A stretch of 18,384 nucleotides of DNA. Origin: CAZFCK01 sp964517355 (GTDB lineage: Bacteria; Desulfobacterota; Desulfovibrionia; Desulfovibrionales; Desulfovibrionaceae). The notes beneath the pieces were generated by a model. That model saw only the letters and a program-made list of their open reading frames with translations, made no database searches and had not been told where the DNA came from. Position numbers and translations under genes: made by a program. Where the stretch lies: contig CAZFCK010000085.1 in the NCBI GenBank assembly GCA_964517355.1, forward strand, positions 1 to 18,384. The letters are read 5' to 3'. Positions 1-7,021 of the stretch are shown here, in pieces. The stretch's first letter is position 1. Each line of letters starts with the position of its first letter.

Positions 1-50
1 CAGGGAAATGCATAAGAGCATCTAGCGCTTTTCAAGCGTGAGATGCTCTA
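1..50 (+). repeat. Dispersed intergenic repeat, copy A (3' part), doubling as ssb terminator-like hairpin
   Basis: The sequence from CAGGGAAATGCATAAGAGCA onward matches the 3' part of copies B, C and D of a dispersed repeat. It is the exact reverse complement of 17973-18022 over all 50 nt, and it is cut by the window edge. It contains a long hairpin with arms at 15-23 and 41-49 (AGAGCATCT/AGATGCTCT) and an inner GCGCTT/AAGCG(T) stem. It begins right at the ssb stop codon, so on the leftward transcript the hairpin lies immediately after ssb and could end transcription or protect the 3' end. No clear U-tract follows. Confidence 0.75.
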
Positions 51-566
51 AAAGGGCACCTCGTCCATACCGCTGGCCTCGGAGGGAAAGGCCGGACCAA
101 GGTCGTCATCAGGCGGCGCCTGCCGATCATTCATCTGCGGCCCATTGTTATACCCGCCCTGTTGCGGCGCCGGACGTCCCTGTTGCCGTGGCTGCTGAGA
201 ACCGCCGTAGCCGTCGTCCATGCCTTGAGAACGTCGGGTATCCAAAAACTGTATCCGCTGGGCGCGGATTTCGGTGGTGTAGCGGTTTTGCCCTTGCTGG
301 TCCTGCCATTGCCTGGTCTGCAAACTGCCCTCCACAAAAATCAGGCTGCCTTTGGAAAGGTAATTATTGCAGTTTTCAGCCTGGCGATCCCAGACCACCA
401 CACTGTGCCACTCGGCTTTATCCACTCGATTGCCGGATTTGTCGGTATAGGATTCATCCGTGGCGATACGCATATTCACCACCGGAGTTCCGTTGCTGGC
501 ATAGCGCAACTCAGGGTCGCGGCCCAGGCGGCCAATGAGCATTACCTTGTTCAGTGTCGCTGCCAT
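48..566 (-). CDS. ssb: Single-stranded DNA-binding protein SSB
   Basis: This is the 172-aa single-stranded DNA-binding protein of replication, repair and recombination, acting as an OB-fold tetramer in the cytoplasm. The N-terminal ~110 residues are a canonical SSB OB-fold: MAATLNKVMLIGRLGRDPEL at the start, then W-H-S-V-V-V-W, then KGSLIFVEGSLQTRQW. A Gln/Gly/Pro-rich linker follows, and the protein ends in the acidic tip MDEVPF, the partner-binding tail (DDDIPF in E. coli). An in-frame ATG lies 27 nt upstream, but the start at 566 is preferred because AAGGAGG (579-573) sits 6 nt before it and the family begins this way. It is the last gene of the leftward run, 54 nt after the 126-aa gene, and has its own TATAAT-type -10 box at 605-600. 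Confidence 0.95.
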   Translation of the reverse strand: MAATLNKVMLIGRLGRDPELRYASNGTPVVNMRIATDESYTDKSGNRVDKAEWHSVVVWDRQAENCNNYLSKGSLIFVEGSLQTRQWQDQQGQNRYTTEIRAQRIQFLDTRRSQGMDDGYGGSQQPRQQGRPAPQQGGYNNGPQMNDRQAPPDDDLGPAFPSEASGMDEVPF

Positions 567-582
567 GGGGTACCTCCTTGCT

Positions 583-628
583 GCGGCGCACAACGCCGCA
601 TTATAACTACTGTATCATGTTCAGGGAA
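583..628 (-). promoter_or_regulatory. Putative sigma70 promoter of ssb with overlapping GC palindrome
   Basis: On the minus strand a perfect TATAAT lies at 605-600. A weak -35 (TTCCCT, three of six consensus bases) lies 17 nt upstream, at the very end of the preceding gene. Predicted transcription starts near 593, about 27 nt before the ssb ATG. A perfect palindrome, GCGGCG-N5-CGCCGC (583-599), spans that start point. It may be an operator or a 5'-end hairpin; nothing shows which. Confidence 0.45.
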
Positions 629-1001
629 TATATGGCTCAGGCACGCCGGGAGTCTTTCCGGCCGTGCGTTCCAGGTCCGTGAGCGCTTCCTCGAGCTTGT
701 CGCACAAGCTATGGGCCAATCGCGGATTCCAATCCGCCAGGGCCTTTTCCAATTCCCGCTTGATCGCCTCGGCTTCCGCCAGCCCCGGTTGCAGGGCCGA
801 CACGTACTCACGGCTCCAGGGGCCGAACTGGAGACTATCCCGCAGCCCACGCACCAATTCCAAAACGTCCGAGAGCACACGGCTTCCAGCCTCCGTCTTT
901 GACGCGGGTTCGGCTGTGGCGCACAGCAGCGGCCATGTCTTGCAAACATTGGCCTGATCCCATGTTTGCGCCGCCACACGTATCTGCAAATGTTTTGCCA
1001 T
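621..1001 (-). CDS. Conserved-looking hypothetical protein, 126 aa
   Basis: I do not recognise this protein. It starts MAKHLQIRVAAQTWD and is mostly helical and charged in its second half (roughly residues 70-115, rich in Ala, Glu, Leu and Lys). It has three cysteines, no signal peptide and no membrane segment. The ATG is 10 nt downstream of the biotinyl-like gene's stop codon, with a weak AAGG ribosome site, so it is probably co-transcribed with that gene and lies directly before ssb. A longer ORF in another frame covers the same DNA (551-1030) but is Arg/Cys/Trp-rich and looks like a shadow. Position suggests translation in this frame; function is unknown. Confidence 0.65.
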   Translation of the reverse strand: MAKHLQIRVAAQTWDQANVCKTWPLLCATAEPASKTEAGSRVLSDVLELVRGLRDSLQFGPWSREYVSALQPGLAEAEAIKRELEKALADWNPRLAHSLCDKLEEALTDLERTAGKTPGVPEPYIP

Positions 1002-1011
1002 AATGCACGCC

Positions 1012-1662
1012 TTACATCGGCTCTTCCCATTCGGTCTGCACCCGCATCACCACATCGTTGATCATCTGAAACTGATCCGGGGGGCAGACGCCGATAAGCG
1101 GTTCACCCGCGTCCATAACCTCGTTGTAATTGAAATACACCGCGTAAATCACGCCCTCCGGCCCGGTATAATACACGGGCGCCTCGCGTTTCATGCGCGA
1201 CATGATGAACATCTCCATGCCGTCGTGCGCCGTGACCGATTTAGGACCGGACGCCTTGATCTTCTTATCCAGCTCCGGAACGAAATAATACTTGGCGCGC
1301 TCGGGCGCACGAAACAAATGCAACGCCTTTTTGAGAATCATGGCCACGACTTCCTCTTTGGAAAGATAGTGGCGAAGGCGCAATAGCGGCGTGCCGGCTT
1401 CCACAAACTGGCCGGCCCGTTCTTCATACAAAGCGGCCACCTCGCCCTTCATGGGCGCATAGATGGGTTTCTTGTTGCGTTCGCGCTCAATGGTGACAAG
1501 CAAGGTCCCGGGCTTCTCCTTCCAGGTTCCCTGCGGACCGTGAACGCGGCTTCCAGGTTCAAGCCCGGCAAAGGTCACACCCCCGGTATGGGGGGCGACA
1601 ATGTCGTGCTCCTCATAAGGAGACGCTTTAATCTCCTCCAACATGGCGGCAAAGTCCAGCAC
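1012..1662 (-). CDS. Biotinyl/lipoyl-domain-like protein lacking the attachment lysine
   Basis: A 216-aa protein. Residues about 20-96 have the barrel-sandwich pattern of biotinyl/lipoyl domains: IVAPHTGG, later PGTLLVTIERER, then IYAPMKGEV and AGQFVEAGTPLLRL. Aligned to a biotin carrier, the EAMKM hairpin corresponds to E59-R-E-R62-N63, so the modified lysine is Arg62. A second half-domain-like stretch (about 163-192, GPEGVIYAVYFNYNE then DAGEPLIGV) follows a helical linker. Translation probably starts at GTG 1662, with AGGAGG 9 nt upstream. It lies 433 nt downstream of the carboxyltransferase gene, so it was expected to be the biotin carrier of that enzyme. It may instead be a degenerate carrier, a scaffold or a regulator. 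The fold assignment is fairly firm; the role is inference. Confidence 0.72.
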   Translation of the reverse strand: MLDFAAMLEEIKASPYEEHDIVAPHTGGVTFAGLEPGSRVHGPQGTWKEKPGTLLVTIERERNKKPIYAPMKGEVAALYEERAGQFVEAGTPLLRLRHYLSKEEVVAMILKKALHLFRAPERAKYYFVPELDKKIKASGPKSVTAHDGMEMFIMSRMKREAPVYYTGPEGVIYAVYFNYNEVMDAGEPLIGVCPPDQFQMINDVVMRVQTEWEEPM

Positions 1663-1694
1663 GGCGATGGTCCTCCTCTGCCTAGAACATTATT

Positions 1695-1830
1695 ACGTTA
1701 AGATGGGTTGTTATGGGGCTCCGCCCCAGCGCATTTTCGCCTTTGCAAAAGGCTCACCCCTGAAACATTGTTCAGTGTTTCAGGGAAACGCATAAGAGCA
1801 TCTATCTTTTTCAATGTGAAGAGGCTCTAA
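1695..1830 (+). repeat. Dispersed multi-hairpin intergenic repeat, copy B
   Basis: A full-length copy by comparison with copy C: both run ACGTTA, 16 variable nt, then a GGGCTCC(GCCCC) hairpin (here 1715-1727), AGCGCATT, stem 1 (1739-1753, GCCTTT/AAAGGC), stem 2 (1758-1785, CCCTGAAACATTG paired with CAGTGTTTCAGGG with one G-T), GCATAAGAGCATC, and stem 3 (1795-1828, one mismatch). Stems are conserved while loops drift. Confidence 0.8.
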
Positions 1831-1836
1831 ACCCCG

Positions 1837-1858
1837 CCAGGGGGGAACGCCCCCCTGG
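1837..1858. repeat. Perfect G-rich hairpin
   Basis: CCAGGGGGG and CCCCCCTGG pair perfectly over 9 bp around an AACG loop, just 3' of repeat copy B. No T-run follows on either strand. A similar CCAGGGG/CCCCTGG hairpin lies at 18346-18362. Confidence 0.6.
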
Positions 1859-1927
1859 ATCCGCGAATACCATGTATAAAAATGTAAATATGACAACAAG
1901 TTGTATAAGACAGCAATTTTGGAGACT

Positions 1928-1957
1928 CTTAAGAACCTTTTTCAAAAAGTTCTCAAG
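1928..1957. repeat. 30-nt hairpin, family 2, copy 1
   Basis: The arms run 1928-1942 and 1944-1957, pairing CTTAAGAAC and T-run with A-run and GTTCTCAAG, with one bulge and one wobble. It matches the hairpin at 17895-17924 at about 22 of 30 positions, including an A-T to T-A pair swap. For the leftward transcript it follows the carboxyltransferase gene and could act as a terminator. Confidence 0.5.
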
Positions 1958-2060
1958 CCACCGGAATCATTCCTGTTTCAAAGCCAATATGCCCTAGGGG
2001 ATCACATATTGCAAAAGCACCATAAACCATAGAGCGGTTCCTTGACGAGCGCTTGCGGCG

Positions 2061-2079
2061 GCGGCCCGCGCCGGGCCGC
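2061..2079. terminator. GC-rich hairpin after the carboxyltransferase gene
   Basis: GCGGCCCG and CGGGCCGC pair perfectly (8 bp, 3-nt loop) 17 nt beyond the carboxyltransferase stop on the leftward transcript. There is no U-tract, so it may pause polymerase or stabilise the 3' end rather than terminate intrinsically. Confidence 0.35.
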
Positions 2080-2095
2080 TGGGCATGGCGTCCGC

Positions 2096-4357
2096 CTAGC
2101 GATAATAAAGGTTGCGTCCACCCATGGTTAACAGCGATTGATAAAGATTTTTACGCACGGTGCGCCGATCCCAGATACCCTGGATGTGCCCCCGTGATAA
2201 TGCGCTGTAGGCTTTATGGTAGTCCGGTGGGATGTCCATTCCGGTGGTTTCCTTTATCACGCCTGGACCGGCAAATCCGATGTTGGCCGAACGCACGGAG
2301 AACTGATAGGGGGAGCAGCCCAGAAAACTGGCCACGGGGCCGGCATAGGAATTGGTGTCGTAAAGCACCAGATAGAGGCCCCCTTCGTCAATGTAACGCC
2401 GCACGGCCAGGGTGCAGCGCGGCATCTGGATAACGCCGTTGACGCCCTCTTGAATACGGATGCCCGCGGTGCCGTGTACATAGGCCAAAAAAGGAAAATG
2501 CTTGCGCCCGGCCCGCTCCGCCGCGCGGATGAACTTTTCACCCTCGGCAGCGCCCACGGTTCCCCCGCGAAAACTGCCCATGAGCATGGCCACGACCACG
2601 CGAATGCCGTTTATCTGCGCCTCGAACGTCATACAGGCGCTTTTCTGCTGCACCTTTTTCTTGGCCTGCTCCAGCTTGACGTCGAAACCGTCGAATTGCA
2701 GCGGGTTGATGGATTCAACCTCAGCGCCGAACTCGTAAACAGAGCCGGAATCAAAAACATTGGCCAAATACCATTGGTGTTCCATGGAAAAATGGTGGCC
2801 GCAGTAACAACAGACCCCGGCGAACTCACCGAACAAATCGGGAGCCCACAAATCCAGGCACCCATGGGTCTTCGCATTGGGGCAGGTGATGGTGCGATCT
2901 TCCTTGGCGCGCGGACTCACGTATTCCCACGTATTGCCAGAATCGCTCTCTTCCCAGGCGGAAAGCTGGGTCAGCTGTTGCTCTTTTTCCTGCTGGCCGC
3001 TGCCGGGCGTGATGCGCTTGAGAAAATTCCGGCAAGGACCAAAGACCTTGTCGCAGACCAATTGCGCTTCTGCGCCCAGTTCCTCCACGGTATTGACGAC
3101 CTTTTTCTGATGCTTGCGCAACAGATCGTACTTGAAGAACGAATACAGGCTCCAACCGAGGTCATGAGAAAAGGTAAAGAATTTCTTGGTGGTGGAACTC
3201 TTGTCCTGATACGCTTGGCGGCTCATGCGCATGAACCGGGCATAGCGCCTGGATAAAAGTTTTTCCCTGGCCGCCGTGCCAAGATGCCAGCGCACGTAGA
3301 TCCTGTCCATGTCCGGGGGCGTCTGCCCTCTTTTTCCGCGATGCCTGCGCAGGGCCATGGCGCGGAACAACTGAATCCCCTTGACGTTGAGCACCACCTC
3401 GTCCGTGGCGCGAATCACTTCCTGGCGCAGCAGCTTGAAGAAGTCGTAATGGTCGGGCCGCGCCCCAAGAGGGGGTTCGGGAACGATACGATCAATATAC
3501 CCCATGCGCAGGTTGTCGTTCGCGGTAATTTTCAGCTGCTGGGCGCAACGCTCCACCAGTTCCGGAGAGGCGCGCATGCCGTCGCGCAAACGGCCTTCAA
3601 TGGCCGCAGCTCCTTCGGGCGAAATAACGGAATAATAGCCGTGGGAAAGCATGAGCCGGCAATCCGCAAGGCCGATGGCCTCCGCGCCGCCTGATCCCCC
3701 TTCGGAAAAAACCGAAATAATGGGAACGGGAAAACCGGCCATGCCGTAAATGTTGCGCGCGATCTGCTGCGCAGCGCCGGGATAGTCCTCAATGGGGTAG
3801 GACCCCGGTGTGAACACGTAGGTATGGATGGGGATATTCTCCGTGGCCGCGACTTCCATGTAGTGCATGGCCTTGGCGTTTCCCCAGGGTTTCACGGAGC
3901 CGCCGTTCCGGAATTCCTGGCCGTGTCCCTTTTCCTGGCCAATGACCATCACCGGCTGGTGATGGACCTTTTTACCGGTGCGCCGGGTGATGTAGGCTCG
4001 GGCGATAAGCATGCTGGGGTCGATGCTGTATTCATCCTGGCCGCCGATTTCCGTATAGTTGTCGTAAACGTTTTCCAGAATATCCTTGAGGCAGATGCGC
4101 TGCGGATGCCGCACGATGCGCACCTTGTCCATGGGGGAGAGTTCTTTTTCAAGCTTATTTTCAAGAAAAACGAACAGATCATCCAGGGAGCTGAGATTGC
4201 GGACTTTTTCTGGCGTGTCCATCTCGCGCTCCTTAAGCAAAAATTCCTGGAGTTTTGATTCCAGCAATTTGACATTGACATTATCCTTGCCACCGAAAAC
4301 ATCCTGAATGTAACGCAGGCGTTCGGTGAGCAGCAAAGCATGCTTTTCAATATCCAT
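2096..4357 (-). CDS. Fused acetyl/acyl-CoA carboxylase carboxyltransferase (alpha then beta)
   Basis: A 753-aa fusion of both carboxyltransferase halves, which move CO2 from carboxybiotin to acyl-CoA (malonyl-CoA if the substrate is acetyl-CoA). Residues about 80-330 are AccA-like: TPGSYP (183-188), EGGSGGAEAIG (219-229) and YYSVISPEGAAAI (241-253). A basic helical linker follows (about 335-470). Residues about 488-750 are AccD-like: a zinc ribbon with C492, C500, C516 and C519, FRGGTVGAAEG (596-606), GTAGIRIQEG (629-638) and IGFAGPGVIKET (693-704). The ATG at 4357 has GGAGG about 12 nt upstream, a little far. The biotin carboxylase gene lies 74 nt upstream. Fused two-half enzymes of the PCC-beta type usually place the beta-like half first; here the alpha-like half comes first. 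The acyl-CoA used cannot be read from sequence. Confidence 0.9.
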   Translation of the reverse strand: MDIEKHALLLTERLRYIQDVFGGKDNVNVKLLESKLQEFLLKEREMDTPEKVRNLSSLDDLFVFLENKLEKELSPMDKVRIVRHPQRICLKDILENVYDNYTEIGGQDEYSIDPSMLIARAYITRRTGKKVHHQPVMVIGQEKGHGQEFRNGGSVKPWGNAKAMHYMEVAATENIPIHTYVFTPGSYPIEDYPGAAQQIARNIYGMAGFPVPIISVFSEGGSGGAEAIGLADCRLMLSHGYYSVISPEGAAAIEGRLRDGMRASPELVERCAQQLKITANDNLRMGYIDRIVPEPPLGARPDHYDFFKLLRQEVIRATDEVVLNVKGIQLFRAMALRRHRGKRGQTPPDMDRIYVRWHLGTAAREKLLSRRYARFMRMSRQAYQDKSSTTKKFFTFSHDLGWSLYSFFKYDLLRKHQKKVVNTVEELGAEAQLVCDKVFGPCRNFLKRITPGSGQQEKEQQLTQLSAWEESDSGNTWEYVSPRAKEDRTITCPNAKTHGCLDLWAPDLFGEFAGVCCYCGHHFSMEHQWYLANVFDSGSVYEFGAEVESINPLQFDGFDVKLEQAKKKVQQKSACMTFEAQINGIRVVVAMLMGSFRGGTVGAAEGEKFIRAAERAGRKHFPFLAYVHGTAGIRIQEGVNGVIQMPRCTLAVRRYIDEGGLYLVLYDTNSYAGPVASFLGCSPYQFSVRSANIGFAGPGVIKETTGMDIPPDYHKAYSALSRGHIQGIWDRRTVRKNLYQSLLTMGGRNLYYR

Positions 4358-4431
4358 ATGTGAGCACAGCCTCCAAGGTGCGCCAAGGCTTGTTTATGTG
4401 TCGGGTTGCTGAGGCCGAAAGGGGCTCAAAA

Positions 4432-5850
4432 TTAAAATTCCAGCAAGGTATGCGTTTTTTCACGCAGAAAACGCAGGTTCGAACGCAACGGATTGCCCTC
4501 GCGATCCTGTCCTTGCAGTTCGAGCTTTTCGAGGAAGTAAAGGCCTCTGTTTTTCGCTTCTTGTAAATCCTTGCCCCACACAATGGCCAAGGCGAGGTTG
4601 GGGTCATATTCCGTGGGAATCTGATACGGTTCATCTGTTGGAATCTGCGTGAACACCTTTACCCAGGGGTGATCCTGCCAGGAAAAGGCATCTATGCGCC
4701 CCACCCAGGGGGTGAAACGGTTTTCCGGATCTTCGGCGATGATGCGGTATTCGATGCCCACGCCCTCGAAGGAGATGTCGTCCTGGGTGTAGCCCATGGG
4801 TTCGCCCAGCCCCATGCGGATCTGTTCGGCGATAAGGTCCACGTCGTCTTTGCCTTTTATCCTCGAGATGACGGCTGAAACACCGTTTTCCACCTGGATG
4901 CGCGTGTTGACCTCCATAAGGAACGGTTGCCCGACGGGCGTAACTATCCATTCCCAGGTCCCCACATTGTCGTAGTGGACTTTCTCGGCCATGGCCAGCG
5001 AATGGTGGATGATATCATCGAGGAGCTTGCCCGCGTCAAAGGAGTAGCTGAGCACCTTGGGAGTGAATCCGGGCGCCACTTCCACGCGCTTCTGGCGGCC
5101 GGTGCTTTGCACGGAGCAGTTGCGGGTGCCGAAGTGCACGGGCTTCTTGCCCGAACGCTCAGCAACCACCTGCACCTCGAGATGATTGAAGGAGGCCACG
5201 CGCTGTTCTATGAGCACTCCTTCGTCGTTGAACTGACGCAGGGAGTAATTTCTGATGCGCCGGTACACGGAGCGGAAAGAGGCCGGGTCGTGCACTTCTT
5301 CGATGCCCATGCCACCGCCTCCGGCCGAGGCTTTGACCAGCACCAGGGGTTTTTGGATGCCTTGTTCGGCCTGAAAGCTGAACAGGCTCTCCGCGATCTC
5401 CTCGGCTTCGAGTTCGTCGTAGATCGGTTTATCCGACCCCGGCACCGTGGGCACGCCCAGACTCCGGGCCAGCCGTTTGGTATTGATCTTGTCGCCCAAT
5501 TCGCGGATAACCCGCCATGATGGGCCGATAAAAATCAATTTGCGGTCGCGCTCCACCACGCGGCGGGCGAAGCGGTAATCCTCCGCAAAAAAGCCGTAGC
5601 CGGGATGCACTGCGGTGGCTCCCGCGTCATCGGCCACGGCGAGCACTTCATTGGCGTCATGGTATGAAGAAACGCGGTACAGGCTCTTTTGTCCGCCGGC
5701 CTGGCGCGCCAGGGCCACATGCCCAGAATGCTTATCCTCTTCCGTAAAAAGACAGACAAAGTCCAGGCCCAGCTTGAGACACGCCCGGACAATGCGCATG
5801 GCAATTTCGCCCCGGTTCGCCACCAGGACTTTATGTTTCACTCGTGCCAC
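4432..5850 (-). CDS. accC: Biotin carboxylase (AccC-like, divergent)
   Basis: A 472-aa ATP-grasp biotin carboxylase, which carboxylates carrier-bound biotin from bicarbonate and ATP. Visible motifs (numbered from the GTG): N-terminal VLVANRGEIAMR (about 8-19), the glycine-rich loop KASAGGGGMG (173-182), CSVQ...QKRVEVAPG (about 245-261), and MEVNTRIQVEN (312-322) with R317 matching the catalytic Arg. The usual VEHPV reads VENGV here. The reading frame is open from 5982, but that would overlap the PilZ gene and the extra residues resemble nothing. GTG at 5850 is preferred: GAGGA lies about 7 nt upstream, 16 nt separate it from the PilZ stop, and the family N-terminus follows at once. E. coli AccC is 449 aa, so the length is normal. 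Its partner transferase is the next gene. Confidence 0.9.
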   Translation of the reverse strand: MARVKHKVLVANRGEIAMRIVRACLKLGLDFVCLFTEEDKHSGHVALARQAGGQKSLYRVSSYHDANEVLAVADDAGATAVHPGYGFFAEDYRFARRVVERDRKLIFIGPSWRVIRELGDKINTKRLARSLGVPTVPGSDKPIYDELEAEEIAESLFSFQAEQGIQKPLVLVKASAGGGGMGIEEVHDPASFRSVYRRIRNYSLRQFNDEGVLIEQRVASFNHLEVQVVAERSGKKPVHFGTRNCSVQSTGRQKRVEVAPGFTPKVLSYSFDAGKLLDDIIHHSLAMAEKVHYDNVGTWEWIVTPVGQPFLMEVNTRIQVENGVSAVISRIKGKDDVDLIAEQIRMGLGEPMGYTQDDISFEGVGIEYRIIAEDPENRFTPWVGRIDAFSWQDHPWVKVFTQIPTDEPYQIPTEYDPNLALAIVWGKDLQEAKNRGLYFLEKLELQGQDREGNPLRSNLRFLREKTHTLLEF

Positions 5851-5866
5851 AGGTATTTCCTCGGGA

Positions 5867-6253
5867 TCAATCCATTTGTCTTTTTGCCTTGCGCAAGGCA
5901 ATAAGTCGTTTTTGCACTTCAAGCACCAGCTTATCCAGCAAGGCTTCTTTACGTGGCTCCATTTCAAGGTAACTGCAACCAATGGTCTTTTGATCCGCTA
6001 CGCGCATGACCTTGGCCTGCAGTCCGGCCAGATAGATTTTTTTATGCAGCAGAAGATCAAAACTGAACGTCTCGCCCGGCTTGAAGACATCTCCGGGCGC
6101 AACACACAAACCAACACCCGTCGCGCTCAGGTCCTTTATCTCATAGTACCGTTGGCGCTCGTGAATGTAGGCCTCCAGGCCACGGATAGCGGCCCGAAAC
6201 GCCTTCCTCTTGTGTCCTTCCAATCCTGGAAGTTGAAAATCGAAATCATCCAT
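5867..6253 (-). CDS. PilZ-domain c-di-GMP receptor protein
   Basis: A 128-aa single-domain PilZ protein. Both c-di-GMP contacts are intact: R16-K-A-F-R20 (RxxxR) and D41-L-S-A-T-G46 (D/NxSxxG), followed by beta strands (VGLCVAPGDVF, FSFDLLLH, LQAKVMRV, IGCSYLEM) and a C-terminal amphipathic helix (about 100-125). It has no YcgR-N domain and no membrane segment, so it should be cytosolic. It starts 18 nt after motB and ends 16 nt before the biotin carboxylase start, inside a tight leftward operon. Beside stator genes, the simplest inference is c-di-GMP control of flagellar rotation. Control of the downstream carboxylase is an alternative. Confidence 0.88.
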   Translation of the reverse strand: MDDFDFQLPGLEGHKRKAFRAAIRGLEAYIHERQRYYEIKDLSATGVGLCVAPGDVFKPGETFSFDLLLHKKIYLAGLQAKVMRVADQKTIGCSYLEMEPRKEALLDKLVLEVQKRLIALRKAKRQMD

Positions 6254-6271
6254 AGCGTGAACAGAGGCCTC

Positions 6272-7021
6272 TTACTTTCTGCTAATGCGTTTTTCAAGCA
6301 CGAATTCAACACGGCGATTTTTCGCTCTATTTTCAACCGTGGTATTGGGATAAAGAGGGTCCAAATCCGCAAGGCCCGTAGCCGTGAGCCGGCTGGGCTC
6401 TATCCCCTTACGCAAAAGGTACCTGAGCACGTTGACGGCGCGCAAGGAGGAAATCTCCCAATTGTCCCTGAACCGGCTGTCCTTGGGGGGCGGGATGTCG
6501 TCAGTATAGCCCCGGATGTTGATGGTCTGATCGTTTCTTTGAATGAACATATCCACAAGAATGTCCATCATGGCTTCGCCTTCGGGGCTCAGTTCCACCT
6601 GCCCGGGGGCGAAGAGGACCGTACCGGGCACGTTCAGCGTGATAACGCCCTCGTCAAAAACAGCGCCCACCAGGCCCTCCACTCCCTTACGGTTCATAAA
6701 GGTGCGCACTTCCGAGTAAACCTTGCGTTGCTGCTCCAACAGCTGTTTTTGCAGCAAAACAGATTCAAGGATTGCGCCATCGCTCTCCTCCCCGACCCGC
6801 GTCGTCAGCGCCTTGCTGGCCTTATCGCCCAAAGCCACGCGCAACGAGGTAAAAGAATCGGTGAAACGCCGAATATCCAGGGAAGACATGGAAAACAGCA
6901 GCACAAAAAAAACCAGCAGCAGCATGGAGACATCCGCAAAGGTCACGATCCAATCATCCGGACCTTCGTCATAATCGTCCTCGTGATCCTCGGAGTTGCT
7001 GTAAAAGCCGTCATCGAGCAC
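6272..7021 (-). CDS. motB: Flagellar stator protein MotB (OmpA/MotB domain)
   Basis: A 249-aa stator B subunit: one membrane helix carrying the ion-binding Asp, then a periplasmic peptidoglycan-binding OmpA domain. The helix and Asp are in WIVTFADVSMLLLVFFVLLF (24-43, D30). The OmpA domain (about 120-245) has VLFAPGQVELSPEG, INIRGYTDD, SSLRAVNVLRYLL and NRRVEFVL. The frame opens at 7111, but GTG at 7021 is the better start: AAGGAG lies 7 nt upstream and it overlaps the motA end by 11 nt, typical of translational coupling. The N-terminal 23 residues are strongly acidic (EDHEDDYDEGPDD), unlike the basic tail of E. coli MotB. PilZ follows after 18 nt. Confidence 0.93.
   Translation of the reverse strand: MLDDGFYSNSEDHEDDYDEGPDDWIVTFADVSMLLLVFFVLLFSMSSLDIRRFTDSFTSLRVALGDKASKALTTRVGEESDGAILESVLLQKQLLEQQRKVYSEVRTFMNRKGVEGLVGAVFDEGVITLNVPGTVLFAPGQVELSPEGEAMMDILVDMFIQRNDQTINIRGYTDDIPPPKDSRFRDNWEISSLRAVNVLRYLLRKGIEPSRLTATGLADLDPLYPNTTVENRAKNRRVEFVLEKRISRK

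Larger units (their letters stand above)
1663..2095. other. 433-nt non-coding gap with several hairpins
   Basis: No plausible gene is present. From left to right it holds the ribosome site of the biotinyl-like gene, repeat copy B (1695-1830), a perfect G-rich hairpin (CCAGGGGGG/CCCCCCTGG, 1837-1858), the near-palindrome ACAACAAGTTGT (1893-1904), a 30-nt U/A-rich hairpin (1928-1957), and a GC hairpin (2061-2079) just past the carboxyltransferase stop. The gap may separate the transcript of the carboxyltransferase from that of the biotinyl-like gene. Confidence 0.7.

Noticed and set aside
551..1030. 159-aa minus-strand ORF overlapping the 126-aa gene
   Set aside because: Rich in Arg, Cys and Trp with no family-like pattern; the 126-aa frame has better spacing to the upstream gene and more ordinary composition.
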